Assembly (NCBI GenBank): GCA_028023455.1
Contig: JAQFVV010000557.1
Coordinates: forward strand, 310,001 to 374,000
Direction: 5' to 3'
Source of the DNA: Epiperipatus broadwayi
Lineage: Eukaryota; Onychophora; Udeonychophora; Euonychophora; Peripatidae
DNA: 64,000 bases
Shown here in pieces: positions 52,016 to 64,000 of this stretch. The notes under the pieces were generated by a model. The model was given only the letters and a program-made list of their open reading frames with translations. It searched no databases and was not told the origin of the DNA. The translations under genes and the position numbers were made by a program. Each line of letters begins with the position of its first letter. The stretch's first letter is position 1.

Positions 52016-52880
52016 GGGGTATCAAATCAGATTAAAATATATTGGTGTAATTAGTAGATGTAGTATGAAGATCCATTATGTGCAGGATAGTTTTATAGGC
52101 ACCACGCACCCTCTTGTTGCCTATGGATGGGATCAGAAAGTTGGCAAAAGGACCACAATCCCTTCCAATGGGAGTTTTTTTATTGTTCTTCCTGTCATAC
52201 AGATGTAACATTCCCTGGTATTTTTGGACAAGAGCTCATGTCTTCTCTAATCCATGCTGTTAACTGGATGTACATTCCTGACAGTAAGATATAGATATGT
52301 GCTGTTGGCATTTTCTTGTCATGAATACATTGGTATACATCAAATGTATCAGATGGATTGATGCCAGTTTGACTGTGAACTCTTGGTCTAAGATTAAATA
52401 AGGATAGAATATTTTCTTTTTCAAATGCAAATCTATGTAGTTTATTCATACTTGACAATTTTATAAATAAATATAAAATCGATCTGTGTAGATGATTTTA
52501 AAATCTTAAAATAATAATTTAAATTTAAAAGTTAATATTAGAATCTTAATAATAATGTTTATCTCCCTCCAAATCTCTAAAATGATTATATATGTAAAGC
52601 GTAAATAAATAAATGTTTGGGTGTTAACTACTGGCAGTGTCTTATTTCATTCTTTTTTTAATATTAAAAGATAGTCTTAGATAAGAATTTATAAATATAA
52701 ATCTCTGCTACTCCTGCTGAGCTAGTGACAATGGGCTAATGGTCGGAATCAACCAATATAAAAATAATTTTTTTTTAACTTACGTATCTGCCTACTATAT
52801 AAATTTTCTAGGTTCAAATGCCTAGATGGCGCCTTGTAGTGCAGATATGTTAAGACTCCTGTTCTTCCTGATCATTATAA
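52016..52880 (-). mobile_element. Repeat Q copy next to palindrome centre, right arm
   Basis: Mirror of 50949-51795 but with many single-base insertions and substitutions relative to it (frame 52195-52458 is shifted against its partner). It is the least similar part of the two arms. Confidence 0.8.
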
Positions 52881-54117
52881 TGGGCCCCATAGAGCTCTTA
52901 TACCTCTGGCTAGCTCACTAGCGGTAGTGGTCGTTGACCATGGGAAAGAGGTGGGAGAACAGATCAAGTGTGGATGGAACACATAAACAATTCGTTTTAC
53001 TTTCTTACTTTTATTCTTAATACTACTCTCTAATTGTACTCTGTAATCTAGGCTTTTAAAGAAATTAACATTGAACACACACAATTATACTTAAAACACT
53101 AACTTAATATTTATTAATAAAAAAACAAAAAAAAACAAAATAGAATCCCGTAATTGGGTATTGGTTTGTGCTTGAATACTTGAATGATATGCATGCAAAT
53201 ACACACTCGCATAAGTTCACAAATGTAACAAAAAACATATATATCTTAGCATATAAAGTAAATGCAATCAGTCATTATCTAGTCTATTCATTCACATATG
53301 TTATATAGGGCATTATTTTAGATATCTCTTTATTTTCTTTTAGCCCTTATGCATTATTATTTTACTGAAATATGTTCTTATTCAAGAGGTGACTGGTATT
53401 TATGAAAATATTTGAGTTACCTTGCTTTATCTCACCTGGGTGTAGATGAATGGTAATTTTCACTGGCTTCATGCTGTGATGTAGTGAATAAGTGATTTCT
53501 TTCTTTTTGTAGTCCTCTGTGGATTCCGTAAGGCACAATCAATGGCGTTCAGTGAATGTTGTTCTTTCTGTAATTTAGGAAGGGCTTCGCTCCTACATGG
53601 ACAGCAACTATAGTACCTCTGCAGGATGGATGGCAGAGCCTGGTCCATTCTTGTCCTTTACCCCAGCCTGTTCATGGTTGACCAAGATATATAATTTTTA
53701 ACTATTCTTCAATCCTGCTCATGGCAGTAACAGTTCTAGAATTTATTATAAAATATAAATCTCTGCTGTTTCGCTGAGCTGGTGACAATGGGCTAACGGT
53801 CAGAATCCAAATATATATATATTAAAATAAAAAAAATTTTTTTTTTAAACTTACGTATCTGCCTACTATATAAATTTTCTAGATTCAAATGCCTAGTGGC
53901 ACCCTGTAGTGTAGATACATTAAGACTCCCTTCTCCCCGATTGTTATAATTGGCATTCTTCTTCTGTAAGACATGAACTATAAAATTTAAAAATAATTAA
54001 GAACTTTCGTTCAAACTTTTAAGATTCAGCTAACCTAAATTTAAAAATGAATTCTTATCTGACTTTCAAATTTTCAAATTGATAATTAAAGTTTAAATTA
54101 TATATATTTGAGTTTTG

Positions 54118-54206
<89 letters not shown>

Positions 54207-55084
54207 AAGTTATATTAATTAGAGGAGGGTAATCTTAGGTTATTTGTTTCATAGTCAAATTAGGTCAATGGATTGGATATATTGGTGTAATTAGTAGATG
54301 TAGTATGAGGTTCACTATGTGCAGAATCACTGTATACGCTGCTCACTCCTGTTTTGCTTATGGAAGGGAATAGTAAGACAGAAAGGATGTAGTCCCTTCT
54401 CATGGAGTTTTTTTATTGTTCTTCTTGCCATACAGATGTAACATTCCTGTATTGGACAAGAGTCAATGTCTTCTCTAACCATGCTGTTCAGATGTTCATT
54501 CCTGACAGTATGGTATATATATTTGTGTTGTTGTATTTTCATGCTACATTGAATACATCAATGTATCAGATGGATTGACGCCGGTTTGACTGCAAACTTT
54601 TGACCTAAGGTTAAATAAGGGATAGAATATTTTCTTTTCAAATACAATCTATGTAGTCTATTCATACTCAATGATCTTAATAAAAAATATTAAATTCATT
54701 TGTATGGACAATCTTAAAATTTTAAAATAATAGTTTAAATTAAAAGTTAATATTAAAATCTAAATAATAAATGTTATTCCTTGAATTTAAAATGATTATA
54801 TATGTGCATAAATAAATATTGTTTGTGTGTTAATTACTGGCAGTGGCTTATTTTATTCTTTTTTTAATATTAAAATAGTCTTAGATAAGAATTTATAAAT
54901 ATAAATCTCTGCTACTCTGCTGAGCTAGTGACAATGGGCTAACAGTGGAATCAACCAAATATAAAAATAGGGGATTTTTTTCCTTATGTATCTGCCTACT
55001 TTATAAATTTTCTAGGTTCAATTGGCCTAGATGGCGCCCTTGTAGTGCAGATACATTAAGCCTCTTATTTCCGATCATTATAAT
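52881..55084 (-). mobile_element. Mirror of Q copies and spacer, right arm
   Basis: Contains, in reverse order, the unrecognised block (52881-53740), the Q 5' end (53741-53950) and the Q copy with TA expansion (53950-55084; coding-like 54327-54542). It corresponds to 48755-50948. Confidence 0.85.
54119..54203. repeat. TA microsatellite, right arm
   Basis: About 85 bases of TA dinucleotides; mirror of 49630-49711. Confidence 0.95.
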
Positions 55085-55729
55085 AGGCCACCCAACGTGT
55101 TCCGATCTTTAATAAACCACCAGTACCATGAGAAATTTTAAAAATGAATCATGCCGGTGACATTTTTTCTGAAATAAATGTATTTTTTGTACTAACATAA
55201 AGTTATAGCCAGATGTTTAAGAAAACATGAGTACTTTTAAAAATAAATCATGCCCATAATATTTTTCCTGAAATGAGTATAAATATATTTTTGGTATTAA
55301 CGTAAAGTTATAGGTTGAATTGTGTTTTAAAGGTACTGCAGTAAGAAAAATTGCGCATATGTAAAGATAAATGTGAGGAATAAAATGAAATAATTAAAAT
55401 GTAATAATTAATATAAATCATAATTTTTTTTTTATAAAAGTCTTATTTAAAATCCAAGCGTTTACCATGCCTAAGTAATACTTAAAAGTAGGAGAAAAGA
55501 AACTTGGAAGGAAGGGGGCAGAAATTTAGCTGGTAGTAAAGAATAAACAGTCAACATTTTTTTTTATCATTATATTTGTGTGTAATTACTGTGTTGTCTT
55601 TTATAAAAAAAGTTTTGTCCTTTTGAAATTTTCACATATAATCAATTTGTGTAACGTAATTACTAACACTAAGTAAATTCTTTTTTTTTTTTTAAGGTTT
55701 TTGTTTTTTGAGGAAGTTTACTGATATGT

Positions 55730-57863
55730 AACGATATATAAATATGCCGTTACATTAATTTAAAATAAAAACTTTAAGTTCACAAATAAAAATAAATTTA
55801 TTAAAAACTAAAAGCTAAAAAAAATTAAAGAGTTGTTAAACTTGTATATGTATATATATTCACACAGATGCAAAACTTTAAAAATTATTTTCTTTTTAAA
55901 AAAACATATATTTGAATGTACTTTTTTAGAAAAAAGTACAAGATCTAAAGATAAAATATTTTTGTAAATGGAAATGATTGTTTATTAATTATCGAAAAGC
56001 AAACTAGCCCTTGGGGCTCTTATATAATTAAAAAGTTAGACGAAAAGATATAGATAAGAGAATAAAAAGAATTAGCTTGACCAATGGAAGCACCAAGCCT
56101 CAGCTCGGACTCTAATGAAAATGATGGATTAGTGATGTTTTGTTCGTTGAATTCAGAGGATGATTATAAAAAGAAAAATATTGAAATCAAGAACAGTTCC
56201 AGCTTGATTTTTGTGAGAAGAGCGATAAAACGCACTTGTCTCTCTCTCTCACTTATTTCAAATAAAATGACTGTAACGCCAGGATTGAACCAGCTTAGGC
56301 CTCCTCCAGAACAACAGACCGGACTTCAAATAGAGACATCAAGGGAAGTGGCACCAGGAACCATGATTCTCCTTCTGTAAGACATGAACTATCAAATTTA
56401 AAAATAATTAAGAACTTTTGTTCAAACTTTTAAGATTCAGCTAACCTAAATTTAAAAATGAACTCTTATCTGACTTTCAAATTGATAATTAATGTTTAAA
56501 TTATATATATTTGAGTTTGCTAAAAAAAAATCATTTTTATTTTTATTAATATTGTATAAATTATTTAAATGCATTAAATTTAAGTTGGGTATTGACGCTT
56601 GCATAGATTCGTTCACATTTAATTATGTTTTTGTTTTCATATTTGATTAGAATATATAGACATTCGGTAAATAATGATATCTTACATTGAATATCTAAAA
56701 TGTATTTATTTGGATGTCTTTTATGTTATTGGTGTCAATGCGGCATCTTATGATGAATGCCATTGGGTTTCTTGTAAATTCCCTCTGCAATTACATCAAT
56801 GACTTTATATTTTGATCATTTATGTTTATTTTGAAATGTTTTTGAGTGTGTAATCTATGTAATCGATCTATACTCAACATTAAAAAAACAAACTTTTATA
56901 AATCCATCTGTGCGAATTTCTATAAATGTTAAATTTAAGTCGGGCATGAATGGCTATATAGATTTATAAAGTCATATTAATTAATTAGAGGAGGGTAATC
57001 TTAGGTTATTTGTTTTGTAGTTAAATTAATTCAATGGATTAGATATATTGGTGTAATTAGTAGATGTAGTATGAGCTCCGCTACAGGCAGGATCATTTTA
57101 TATGCTGTGTACCCCCTTGTTGCCTATGGATGGGATCGTAAGTCGGCAAAAGTACCACACTTCCTTCCTATGGAGTTTTTTTTATTGTTCTTCTTGCCAT
57201 ACAGATATAACATTCCTGTATTGAACAAGAGTCAATGTCTTCTCTAACCATGCTGTTCAGATGTACATTCCTGACAGTATGATATAGATTTGTGCTGTTG
57301 TATTTTCATGATACATTGAATACATCAATGTATCAGATGGATTGACGCCGGTTTGACCGCGAACTTTTGGCCTAAAGTTAAATAAGGGATAGAATATTTT
57401 CTTTTCAAATGCAAATCTATGTAGTTTATTTATACTTGACAATCTTAAAGTAAATATAAAATTCATTTCTGTAGATGATTTAAAATCTTAAAATAATAAT
57501 TTAAATTAAAAGTTAATATTAAAATCTAAATAATAAATGTTATTCCTCAAATTTAAAATGATTATATATGTGCGTAAATAAATAAATGTTTGTGTGTTAA
57601 TTACTGGCAGTGGCTTGTTTTATTCTTTTTTTTTTAATATTAAAAATAGTCTTAGATAAGAATTTATAAATTTAAAACTCTGCTACTCTGCTGAGCTAGT
57701 GACAATGGGCTGACGGTTGGAATCAAACAATATAAAAATAAAAAAAATTTTTTTTTTAACTTACGTATCTGCCTACTATATAAATTTTCTAGGTTCAAAT
57801 GTCTAGATGGCGCCCTTGTAGTGAAGATACGTTAAGACTCCTGTTCTCCCCGATCGTTATAAT
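55730..57863 (-). mobile_element. Repeat Q, longest copy, right arm
   Basis: Mirror of 45985-48110. The conserved frames are 57257-57466 (minus, 69 codons) and 56084-56380 (plus, 98 codons). A few substitutions distinguish it from the left copy, for example FNF for FNL in the 69-codon frame. Confidence 0.7.
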
Positions 57864-57916
57864 ATATATTAATGCCACATAATATATGACTTGCTTTATT
57901 GATTATTATATATATA

Positions 57917-58066
57917 TGTTGATACAAAGATTTTCGCGGGTTGCATATATAAAAGACATATTTTGCGGGTTCATCCGTGTATATCAATATTTAAAAATTT
58001 TTTAACAGGGATAAACCCGCAAAATATGTTTTATATATGCAACCCGTGAAAATTTTCGTATCAACA
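57917..58066. repeat. Hairpin at the 5' end of PLE C, right arm
   Basis: Arms of about 60 bp. The inner plus-strand sequence from 57977 (GTGTATATCAATATTT) matches the 3' terminal repeat from 60509 (GGTATATCAATATTT), immediately after the predicted ribozyme cleavage site. Thus the 5' terminal repeat appears to begin at the cleavage position. Confidence 0.75.
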
Positions 58067-60325
58067 TTATTAACCTCTACGGGGAGGAAATATTTAAACA
58101 GCTTCGAGTATTTGAAGGAATGTGAATTAAGAAATGTAAGTTACCTAATAATTTATCTTTTCTATTAGCATGTAAAAATCACAATGCTATACCCACTTGC
58201 TGTAAAATTATGTTTCACAAGAACAATTATAATATTAGTAAAATTCTAAGGAAAACAAGCAATATTATTTTAAGTGCTTTTATTAAAAAAACCCCGGAAA
58301 AATCTAGACAAAATTGACAAAGTATTGCTGGATTTACGTTCATACCTTAGTAATAAAATACATCCTTTACTATAGACTATTTTTGATCATATTACAAATT
58401 TTAGATCGATTAAAGATTCGGAATTTGTAACAGCAAAGCAAAAGAAAAAATTACAAATGCTAATTAGAACACAATCACCAAACATTACGCATCCAAATCA
58501 AAAAACAGTTTATAATTTACCTAAGAAAGCCCTCTCTACAGATGAAGTTTCAGTTTTAGAAAAAGGTTTTCATTTTGCTTTAACACTTTCCCGGATACCT
58601 TTTTATAAAATTGTTTGTAATGTTGAATCAGCTCTCGATAAAATAGATTCTTCATCAGCTGATTTGGCTAGAGCCAAGATTTGCAATATTTTAAAAAAAG
58701 CTAAGGTTCCTAAAAATAATATTTCAAAGATAGAAAGACAAGCATTAAATAATATAAAATTGGACAAATCAATTGTTGTACTTCCAGCTGATGAAGATAA
58801 TGCCACTGTTGTTATGGATCATGACATTTACCATAATAAAATTTTAGATTTGCTTAATGATAAAACTTACAAACTATCAAGAAGAAATCATACTACGTAT
58901 TTGGAAAAAACAACAAAAGCCATTATTAATAAATTGACTATTGAAACAGATAAAAAAATAAAATAATTCCTCATGAAAAATCATGGGACTGTCCGAAATT
59001 TTATGGACTTCCAAAAATTCACAAACCAGATACCCTCTTTCGTCCAATAGTAAGTGCAATAGGATCTCCAACTCATATTTTAGCTAAATATTTATTGGAT
59101 TTCATTAAACCTACACTCCTATCTATTAAATCATACATTAAAAACTGTTTTCATTTTATTTCTGTTTAAAAAAAATTAAAAATTAATGCTAATGACATTC
59201 TGGTCAGTTTTGATGTGTGTCTTTGTTTACAAACATTCCAATTGATGAAGCTTTAAACACAATTTCGTAATGTTGCAATTTACCAGACCATATTATTGCT
59301 TTGATTAAACATTATCTCTTGAACATATATTTTGTATACAATGGACAGCATTACAGACAAGTTTTTGGTACTCCTATGGGCTCACCTATCTCAAAAGTAA
59401 TAGCTGATTTATTCATGGAAAATATAGAAACTCATGTTTTAGAATCATCATCTTTAAAGCCTCTCATTTGGCTCAGATACATAGATGACACTTTTGTCAT
59501 ATAGCAACATGGAAAAAATAAACTAGATGATTTTTTCTTACATTTAAATAATATGCATCCTCATATTAAATTTACAATGGAGACAGAGTCTGATGAAAAA
59601 CTCCTTTTCTTGATGTTCTAGTCATTACTAGATTACCAAATAGTTTATCTTTTTCAATTTACAGAAAGAATACACACACTGACAGGTATTTACATTTACA
59701 TTCTCATCATCACCCAACTCAGATAGAGTCTGTAGCCAAAACTCTTTTAAATAGAGCAACTAACCTTTCAGATAAGTCACATCTGAAAGAAGAAATAAAT
59801 CATATTAATAGTGTTTTATTAGCAAATAGTTATAATTACAAATTTATAAAAAAAGCTTATTTCAAGCCCAAAATGGACAAAATAGGAAACAAAAAAAATG
59901 ATAAATCAGCTATTAGGATTTGTGTTCCATATGTAAAAGGAACTACAAACAGTATTGGACATATATTAAAATGCTATAATATAGATACAGCATTTTCTAC
60001 TCATCAAAAGATCAGCAATATAATAACCAAGCCTAAGGATTCAATCCCTCTTGAATCTCATGGTGTTTATCAAATCTCATGTGAAAATTGTAAAGCTTCT
60101 TACATAGGTATGAGTAATTGTCGCATCAGTGTTAGGAGAGATGAGCATGCTAATGCAGTTAAACAACACTCATCATCATCAGCACTCTCACTCCATACTA
60201 TAGATTCAGGTCATAAAATTGATTTTTCTAATACCAGGATCATATCCAGATGTGATAATCTCTACCAGTGCAAAATTAGAAAAGTCATTGAGATACTTAA
60301 AAGGCCAGATTGTATCAATAAGTGA
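58066..60325 (+). pseudogene. PLE C RT/GIY-YIG coding remains, right arm
   Basis: Includes 58457-58966 (169 aa, RT N-terminal part; eight residues longer than in the left arm), FYGLPKIHKPD (58999-59031), GTPMGSPIS and catalytic RYIDDTFVI (59301-59504), and an intact 150-codon frame 59873-60325. The last holds GVYQISCENCKASYIGMSNC and VRRDEH, a GIY-YIG endonuclease with a cysteine pair before the YIG, and ends EILKRPDCINK. The TAG at 59502-59504 after YIDDTFVI is shared with the left arm. A one-base loss in a C run near 59603 breaks FLDVL here but not on the left. Confidence 0.9.
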
Positions 60326-60464
60326 GATGATACATGCAAACTTCCTCCTATTTGGAAAGATTTTTTTAAAAAACATTCTTAATTTAACATTTTTGCTATT
60401 GGTGGAACTTTAACACTTTTTTCAAATTAGTGATTGTAGCATCTCTTACAACCATCTTTCTGCC

Positions 60465-60525
60465 TTTTATCCCCCAGTGGATGACTTGTATGATCAAGTC
60501 AAAATGTCGGTATATCAATATTTAA
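60465..60525 (+). ncRNA. Decayed PLE hammerhead, right arm
   Basis: TGGATGA (60478-60484) stands for CTGATGA. Stem II is ACTTG/CAAGT around TATGAT. CAAAATGTC (60500-60508) stands for CGAAA plus a short stem III and the GTC cleavage triplet. Stem I with GGTATATC is weak. Probably inactive. Position at the terminal repeat and the matching 5' start at 57977 support it. Confidence 0.4.
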
Positions 60526-60781
60526 ATTTTTTTTAATATGGATGAACCAGCAAAATATGTATTTTATATATATATATATGACATTTGATAAGAGTGAAAA
60601 TAATAAAAAATGTATTGACATTTTTTTAAAAATTCTGTGCTAATGCTGTTTTCTTTAAATGAGTATATGTGTATTAATGAAAATATGTTTTCAAGAAGTA
60701 ATTCATTAATTATAACTGTAAAAAAAACAAATGAGTCTATAAATTTATTCTCTTATTGATTGAATACACTAGACAAAGAAA

Positions 60782-61778
60782 TTGAATAAATTAAAATTGA
60801 AATTTGGGATTTTTGTAATTGTGAATTGCATTTTTAGTCCATCCAGGCAAATCTTGTTTCAGAAATCATTTAATTTTATAAGTATGATGATAAAACTGTT
60901 TGGATATGCTCAAATCATTCTACCAGTTATACCTACTGATAGTTCTCCATCCAGAGGGAAGAATATTCTATATAGCACAATACAGCTTATTCAAAGCCAC
61001 ATGGCCATTACTTATAACATCTTCAGTAACAAGATTGAAATGTGGGGAAGTGCATAACATCATCAACCTGATCAATATTACAAATCATTCTGAGTTAGGT
61101 TTGTCAAACCAAAAAATTGTTTCTCTCTTTAAGTTTTTGGTGCATGGATTCAAAATATCTTTATTTTGCAATAAAAATCAATATGAATTCAATAAGTACT
61201 AATTGGTTTCTAGCTATTAAAAGAGGTATCATGAGCTTTGACCCCCATTGGCCTCACTGCCAACATCAGGATGAAATGTTTGAACATATAAAGATCGGTT
61301 CAGCGTCCTTTGGTTTACTAAGAAAGCAATTTATGATAAGGTTAACATAAACTATTATCTTATTATTTCCTTAAAAGATAATATCAAGACCTTTGCAATA
61401 ATTAGACTTTCTCTCTTTGTTATATACTCTATCTGGACTGCCCATTGCAAAAAGTTATTTAATGCTGCCTTCTTTTAGGAAGATGGTTATTTCATGCACA
61501 AACTTTCCAAGATTAAAAGAAGAGACCTACCTCTCACCCCAAAAAGTAAATACCTAGATACATGGAGCCTAATTTCATTATCAGACTAGTCACACAAGTG
61601 CAATAGAACTGCAAGCCTTCAGTGAAGTAAATTTGCCACACAACTCAGCTGCTAATTAAAATACATTGTGATCTTTTCCAGTGATTTAGCCTGCAAGTTC
61701 ACACAGAAGTCTACTAGACTATATTTATCTGTTTATTGTTGTATACATTTGATTTGTCAATAAAATTATTATTATAGA
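60782..61778 (+). pseudogene. LINE-like 3' fragment, right arm
   Basis: Mirror of 42094-43085, with frames 60782-61057, 60900-61202 and 61117-61350. A local cluster of differences at 61290-61308 replaces the IIHSC segment of the left copy and breaks the frame. The 3' end has AATAAAATTATTATTAT. Confidence 0.45.
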
Positions 61779-64000
61779 GAAACCCTCTATTTCATTAAGG
61801 TTTTAAAACCAATGCCAGTGTCTCCAAATAATGCTCAAATCTTTTTCAGCCTAATTGAAATAACAACCATAATTTTTTATCTAATTTGACATAAAAATGT
61901 TGATTTATAACAGATAGAAAGCAATTAAGTTTATTATTTAAAAAAATTAAATAAATGAAAATACAAAAAAAAAATAGTCATATCATGATGTTTATTTTCC
62001 ACCTGGATTCAAATTCAGGCTATTGAAACTTGAATTTTTTATACACTTGGACTTTTTCTTTTAAGTAGTTTTCCCATGACCAGCCCAGATGACTATTTAG
62101 ATATTTGTAGGTGAATTGTAAAACAAGGATAAAACTTAGATTAATTATATCTTTCTTTTTTCTCTTTTCATTTTACATTATCTATATATTTTCTATTATT
62201 GTAAACATTTTGTTTATTTATTTTTAATTATTAATGTGAAAAATAAGATACTAACTGATGGGAGGGGTAAGATTATTTTGAGATTTTGCTGTAAATATTT
62301 ATGATGAGATCTAAAAAAAAAATTCACATTTTTACTAGAAAATAAAATTTATAAGAAGAAAAAACCCATTAAAAATGATTAAAAGAGAATTATTAAAAAA
62401 CAACAACCGTATTCAGGGCCATCACAGTAATGGGAAAAATTATGTCTGTATCAGAGATGATTAAAGTATAAAATTCTTCCTTATTTTTATAAATTTTAAA
62501 AATATTTTAAAACTGTCTTTAAAAAATGCTTTTAAAGTAAATATTTACAGGTAACTAAAATTAAACCAAATTCTTCACAGTGACAATCTTTAGTTTTCCC
62601 AGAATATATGTATTAGGGTATGAGCACAGACTTTCACACAATCCACCACTCTCCACTCCATCTAATAACACTGATACACTCAAGCACAATGACCCCCTCC
62701 CCTTCCCCATAAGCCATTGATAAATAACATTCAGATATGTTAATAAATGATAAAAAGTAGAATGAACTTATCTATTCTTTAAGATTTTGATGTTTGTAAT
62801 AAGCTGTTCTTGGCTGACATTGATGGAAATAATAATATGGAATAGTATAAAAAAAATCATTGCTATTTTTTTAAATTAAAGCTAAGAAGCTTACTAAACT
62901 TACATCACCCAACTCAGGTAATAAAGGTGTATTAATACTTGTGGTCTATAGCAGAATCTGCTATATAGAGTTTTACTATCTCATTCATAAAAAAAAAGTC
63001 ATAATTTTTTCTTTCTTTTTGCTGTCCATAGACACTTTTTGAGATATATAAATATTATTTTGTAATCAATGTCTACAAAGTAAATAACTATTTTATTCTA
63101 CTATATGATTATGTAAATATTCTTAAAACAACACATCATGCAAAAACTATGCTAACGTCTCTCCACAGATGTTCAGAAATACATATTATGCTGATCAATT
63201 GTCAGAATTTTAATAATTTCCCTCTAATAATTAAATCACTGTCTTTATCATGTGCTTGAATTTTAAATCTGCTGTAAAGCTAATAATTGTTTTATTGTAG
63301 ATGGTGTCCAAATAATTCCAAAATATTTGTAGATGTATTTAGATAGATGATCCATAACAGGATTTAGCTAATCATTGAATATCTACTGGCGACTAGCTAA
63401 TCTCAACTAAAAAAAGGAAGAAATGAAGAAAAAAATTTGTTGTTTTTAAACATTTAAACGTTTAATTAAATAAATTTGTTGCACAATCTCGGCTAATTGT
63501 TAATTAAAAAAGTTAAATGTTCTCATTTAATTTATAAAATTAAAACGTTTGCGACTAGATTTATTTTTACTTAGACTATTTGTTAATTCAGATCAGCCAA
63601 ACTTCACTGAGGTAAAAAAATAACTCTACAGAAGCAATTTTATTTTTGAGTGAGGGATTTTGAAGTGTAAATTTTTCTGCTTCCCTACAATATAGATAAC
63701 TATCCAAAATGATTTCAATACATTTAAATGTTTTATTTAATACATTTAAATGTTTTATTTATATATATTGAGGAAATATTAAATGCAAATAGTAATAGAC
63801 TGAGTTGTAATATTATTTTACAAAGGCAGAAAATATTTCGATAAAGAAAGAACAAATAAATAATAGTTCTCATTATTTTGATAATATAGTTTTGATATAT
63901 ATATATTGTGCTCTTTTCTATAGGTCAATGACCGTTATTTTAAATGGTCAATTACTAAAAAAATTTTAAAATTAATATTATATAGTATTTAATATTATAG
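61779..64000. other. Outer right arm, no recognised gene
   Basis: Mirror of 39867-42090. AT-rich. The only ORF-like stretch (about 62530-62720 minus, mirror of 41146-41334) has no recognisable motif. Confidence 0.6.

Larger units (their letters stand above)
57917..60575 (+). mobile_element. Penelope-like element C, right arm copy
   Basis: Mirror of 43290-45923 and about 2.66 kb long. It has short terminal repeats, one of them also present inverted at the 5' end, a decayed hammerhead in the 3' repeat and RT/GIY-YIG coding remains. It is flanked by TA tracts, so no target duplication can be read. Confidence 0.88.
39867..64000. repeat. Giant inverted repeat, arms of about 12 kb
   Basis: Base 39867 pairs with base 64000, and the pairing continues inward on every line I compared. 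Examples are 40141-40560 with 63300-63740, 42388-43085 with 60782-61450, 44359-44562 with 59301-59504, 46371-46580 with 57257-57466, and 47457-47753 with 56084-56380. The arms meet at a spacer at about 51795-52015. Outer arms are nearly identical; the innermost kilobase is noisier. The right side reaches the window edge, so the palindrome may continue outward on both sides. It contains no host gene, only transposon sequence. Confidence 0.95.

Overview
The window is very AT-rich invertebrate-type nuclear DNA. I found no host protein-coding gene, rRNA or functional tRNA gene, and no viral gene. Nearly everything recognisable is repetitive: Penelope-like retroelements (PLEs) with reverse transcriptase (RT) and GIY-YIG remains, tRNA-derived SINEs, a terminal-inverted-repeat DNA transposon, long microsatellites, and many inverted repeats of very different sizes. 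PLEs, hammerhead ribozymes and this SINE type fit an invertebrate metazoan. A mollusc is a reasonable guess, but the sequence does not prove it.

Layout. 1-501: small palindromic repeat. 1978-4900: four SINE copies and a 0.5-kb CT tract. 6240-13885: ribozyme region. Here about 425-436-bp non-coding units carrying self-cleaving hammerhead motifs sit as head-to-tail copies followed by an inverted copy. Two of these composites are each flanked by an exact 15-bp target-site duplication (7508-9096 and 12959-13885). 16013-17948 and about 19500 on: members of an unclassified 2-kb repeat (called Q here). 21002-21882: TIR transposon. 25330-26115: 5'-truncated PLE (A). 26205-26870: foldback repeat. 28870-29760: nested inverted and direct repeats with a SINE inserted in one arm. 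30509-35359: two PLE copies (B) head to head, forming a 4.85-kb palindrome. 35360-39866: AT-rich with no recognised content.

39867-64000 is one giant inverted repeat of two arms of about 12 kb around a spacer near 51.8-52.0 kb. It is cut by the window edge, so its true size is unknown. Each arm carries, in mirror order, a LINE-like 3' fragment, PLE C with a decayed ribozyme, and several Q copies. Many arm differences are one-base changes in A/T homopolymers, so an assembly artefact must be considered. A 24-bp in-frame indel shows that the arms are not copies of a single read.

How the parts may fit together (inference): PLEs encode RT plus endonuclease, and their terminal repeats carry hammerheads. 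The short ribozyme units have no coding capacity but have hammerheads and 15-bp target duplications, so they look like non-autonomous, retrozyme-like passengers that may have been mobilised by PLE enzymes.
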